DNA of 64,000 nt from NCBI RefSeq assembly GCF_040813715.1, contig NZ_JBFOCH010000009.1, one strand, 5' to 3'. The notes beneath the pieces are model-generated. The model did not search any database. It was not told the DNA's origin and saw nothing but the letters and a program-made list of their open reading frames with translations. The position numbers and the translations under genes are program-made. The stretch is from Mesorhizobium_K marinum (GTDB taxonomy: Bacteria > Pseudomonadota > Alphaproteobacteria > Rhizobiales > Rhizobiaceae). Positions 63,127 through 64,000 of the stretch are shown piece after piece. Each line of letters begins with the position of its first letter. Position 1 is the stretch's first letter.

Positions 63127-64000
63127 ATGAAAAAGACCCTTTTGCTGGGCGCCGCGATTGCCGCGCTCGCCTGCGCCGCGCCTGCCGCGGCCGAACTGAA
63201 ATTCAAGCCTGGCGAAGACTCGAGGTTCCATTGGGAGAACTTCGAGGAACTGAAGAAGGTCGACCTCAAGGGGGAGACGCTGAGCATTTTCGGACCCTGG
63301 CGCGGCGAGGACGAGGCGCTGGTCCGCTCCATGCTCGACTACTTCAGCGAGGCCACCGGCGTCACCATCAACTATTCCTCGTCCGAGAACTACGAACAGC
63401 AGATCGTCATCGATACCCAGGCAGGCAGCCCGCCGAACATCGCCATCCTGCCCCAGCCGGGCCTGCTGCAGGATCTCGCGTCGAAGGGCCTGCTGGTGCC
63501 GCTCGGCGACGACGTCGCCAACTTCGTCAAGGACAATTACGGCGCGGGCCAGTCCTGGGTCGACCTTGGCACCTACAAGGACAAGGACGGCGCCGAGAAG
63601 TTCTTTGCCTTCCCCTACAAGGCCGACCTGAAGTCGCTGGTATGGTACGTGCCGGAGAATTTCGAGGAAGCCGGCTATGAGGTGCCGAAGACCTGGGAGG
63701 AGCTGCAGGCCCTGACCGACAAGATCGTCGAGGACGGCGGCGTGCCGTGGTGCATCGGGCTCGGCTCGGGCGGCGCCACCGGCTGGCCGGCGACTGACTG
63801 GGTCGAGGACATCATGCTGCGCACCGCGCCGCCCGAGACCTACGACAAGTGGACGACCAACGAGATCCCGTTCAATGACCCGGCCGTGGTCAATGCGCTG
63901 CAGATCTTCGCCGACATCGCCACCAACGACAAATATGTCGATGGCGGCAAGGCCGCGGTCGCCGCCACCGACTTCCGCGACAGCCCGAAGGGGCTCTTCG
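63127..64000 (+). CDS. aglE: Alpha-glucoside ABC transporter substrate-binding protein AglE (3' end outside window)
   Basis: The first 291 residues of a periplasmic sugar-binding protein. Signal peptide 1-22 (LLLGAAIAALACAAPAAA). The mature part shows LSIFGPWRGEDEALVRSML, NYSSSENYEQQIVIDTQAGS, IAILPQPGL and the GVPWCIGLGSGGATGWPATD region, a very close match to AglE of the Sinorhizobium aglEFGAK operon, which takes up maltose, sucrose and trehalose. The ATG at 63127 follows the strong site CAGGGAGGACTGTCG. aglF, aglG, aglA and aglK would be expected beyond the right edge. Confidence 0.93.
   Translation, partial: MKKTLLLGAAIAALACAAPAAAELKFKPGEDSRFHWENFEELKKVDLKGETLSIFGPWRGEDEALVRSMLDYFSEATGVTINYSSSENYEQQIVIDTQAGSPPNIAILPQPGLLQDLASKGLLVPLGDDVANFVKDNYGAGQSWVDLGTYKDKDGAEKFFAFPYKADLKSLVWYVPENFEEAGYEVPKTWEELQALTDKIVEDGGVPWCIGLGSGGATGWPATDWVEDIMLRTAPPETYDKWTTNEIPFNDPAVVNALQIFADIATNDKYVDGGKAAVAATDFRDSPKGLF

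Overview
The window is high-GC (roughly two thirds GC) chromosomal DNA from an alphaproteobacterium, most probably a member of the Rhizobiales close to Mesorhizobium, Aminobacter or other Phyllobacteriaceae. The evidence is the gene order addA-trxA; tsaB-rimI-plsC-miaB-phoH-ybeY-corC-lnt-(HTH regulator)-metK-trmB; and rimP-nusA-ylxR-infB-rbfA-truB-rpsO-pnp. An Irr-type iron control element, a rhizobial iol cluster and an AglR/AglE alpha-glucoside locus point the same way. No tRNA, rRNA, insertion sequence, prophage or CRISPR array was seen.

Layout. 1-2.6 kb: 3' end of addA, trxA, a cupin and an RlpA-like exported protein. 2.6-7.4 kb, minus strand: an ATP-grasp protein, then a tightly overlapping galactose/galactonate operon (dehydrogenase, dgoK, dgoA, lactonase). 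7.6-9.8 kb: malate synthase G. 9.8-20.6 kb: a housekeeping run for tRNA modification, ribosome maturation, lipoprotein acylation and SAM synthesis. 20.7-23.7 kb: a tripartite tricarboxylate transporter. 24.0-34.0 kb: the transcription/translation operon, with a predicted promoter and rimP-leader attenuator in front. 34.1-42.0 kb: mixed metabolic genes, including a large DUF1989-GcvT fusion. 42.1-48.4 kb: an iron uptake/storage island (imelysin, bfd, bfr, di-haem protein, second imelysin, Tat-exported DUF1513 protein) behind a perfect TTTAGAA-N3-TTCTAAA element. 48.4-50.9 kb: phnN, phnM and DUF1045. 51.0-58.9 kb: myo-inositol catabolism (iolC, iolD, iolE, small membrane protein, iolB on the minus strand; iolG and an SDR divergently on the plus strand), with two operators around a shared promoter region. 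59.1-61.7 kb: ECF sigma factor, anti-sigma factor and subtilisin-like protease. 61.7-64 kb: aglR repressor and the start of aglE, with two matching operators.

Assembly quality matters here. Seven single N bases (917, 2678, 4165, 4375, 9406, 12195, 53566) each sit between two near-identical copies of 55-158 bp. These look like contig ends or strain haplotypes joined without merging their overlap. They break the reading frames of addA, glcB, miaB and iolD, and insert in-frame repeats into the ATP-grasp and SMP-30 genes. Removing one copy plus the N at each site restores full-length proteins, so none of these six genes should be called a pseudogene. About 827 bp of the window is artefactual.

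Functionally the window combines core information-processing genes with catabolic modules typical of soil or plant-associated heterotrophs: sugars, inositol, C4/tricarboxylates, glyoxylate and phosphonate side reactions. It also holds an iron homeostasis island. The most rewarding items for follow-up are the iron island and its Irr-like element, the symmetric iol control region, the DUF1989-GcvT fusion and the two-haplotype stitching.
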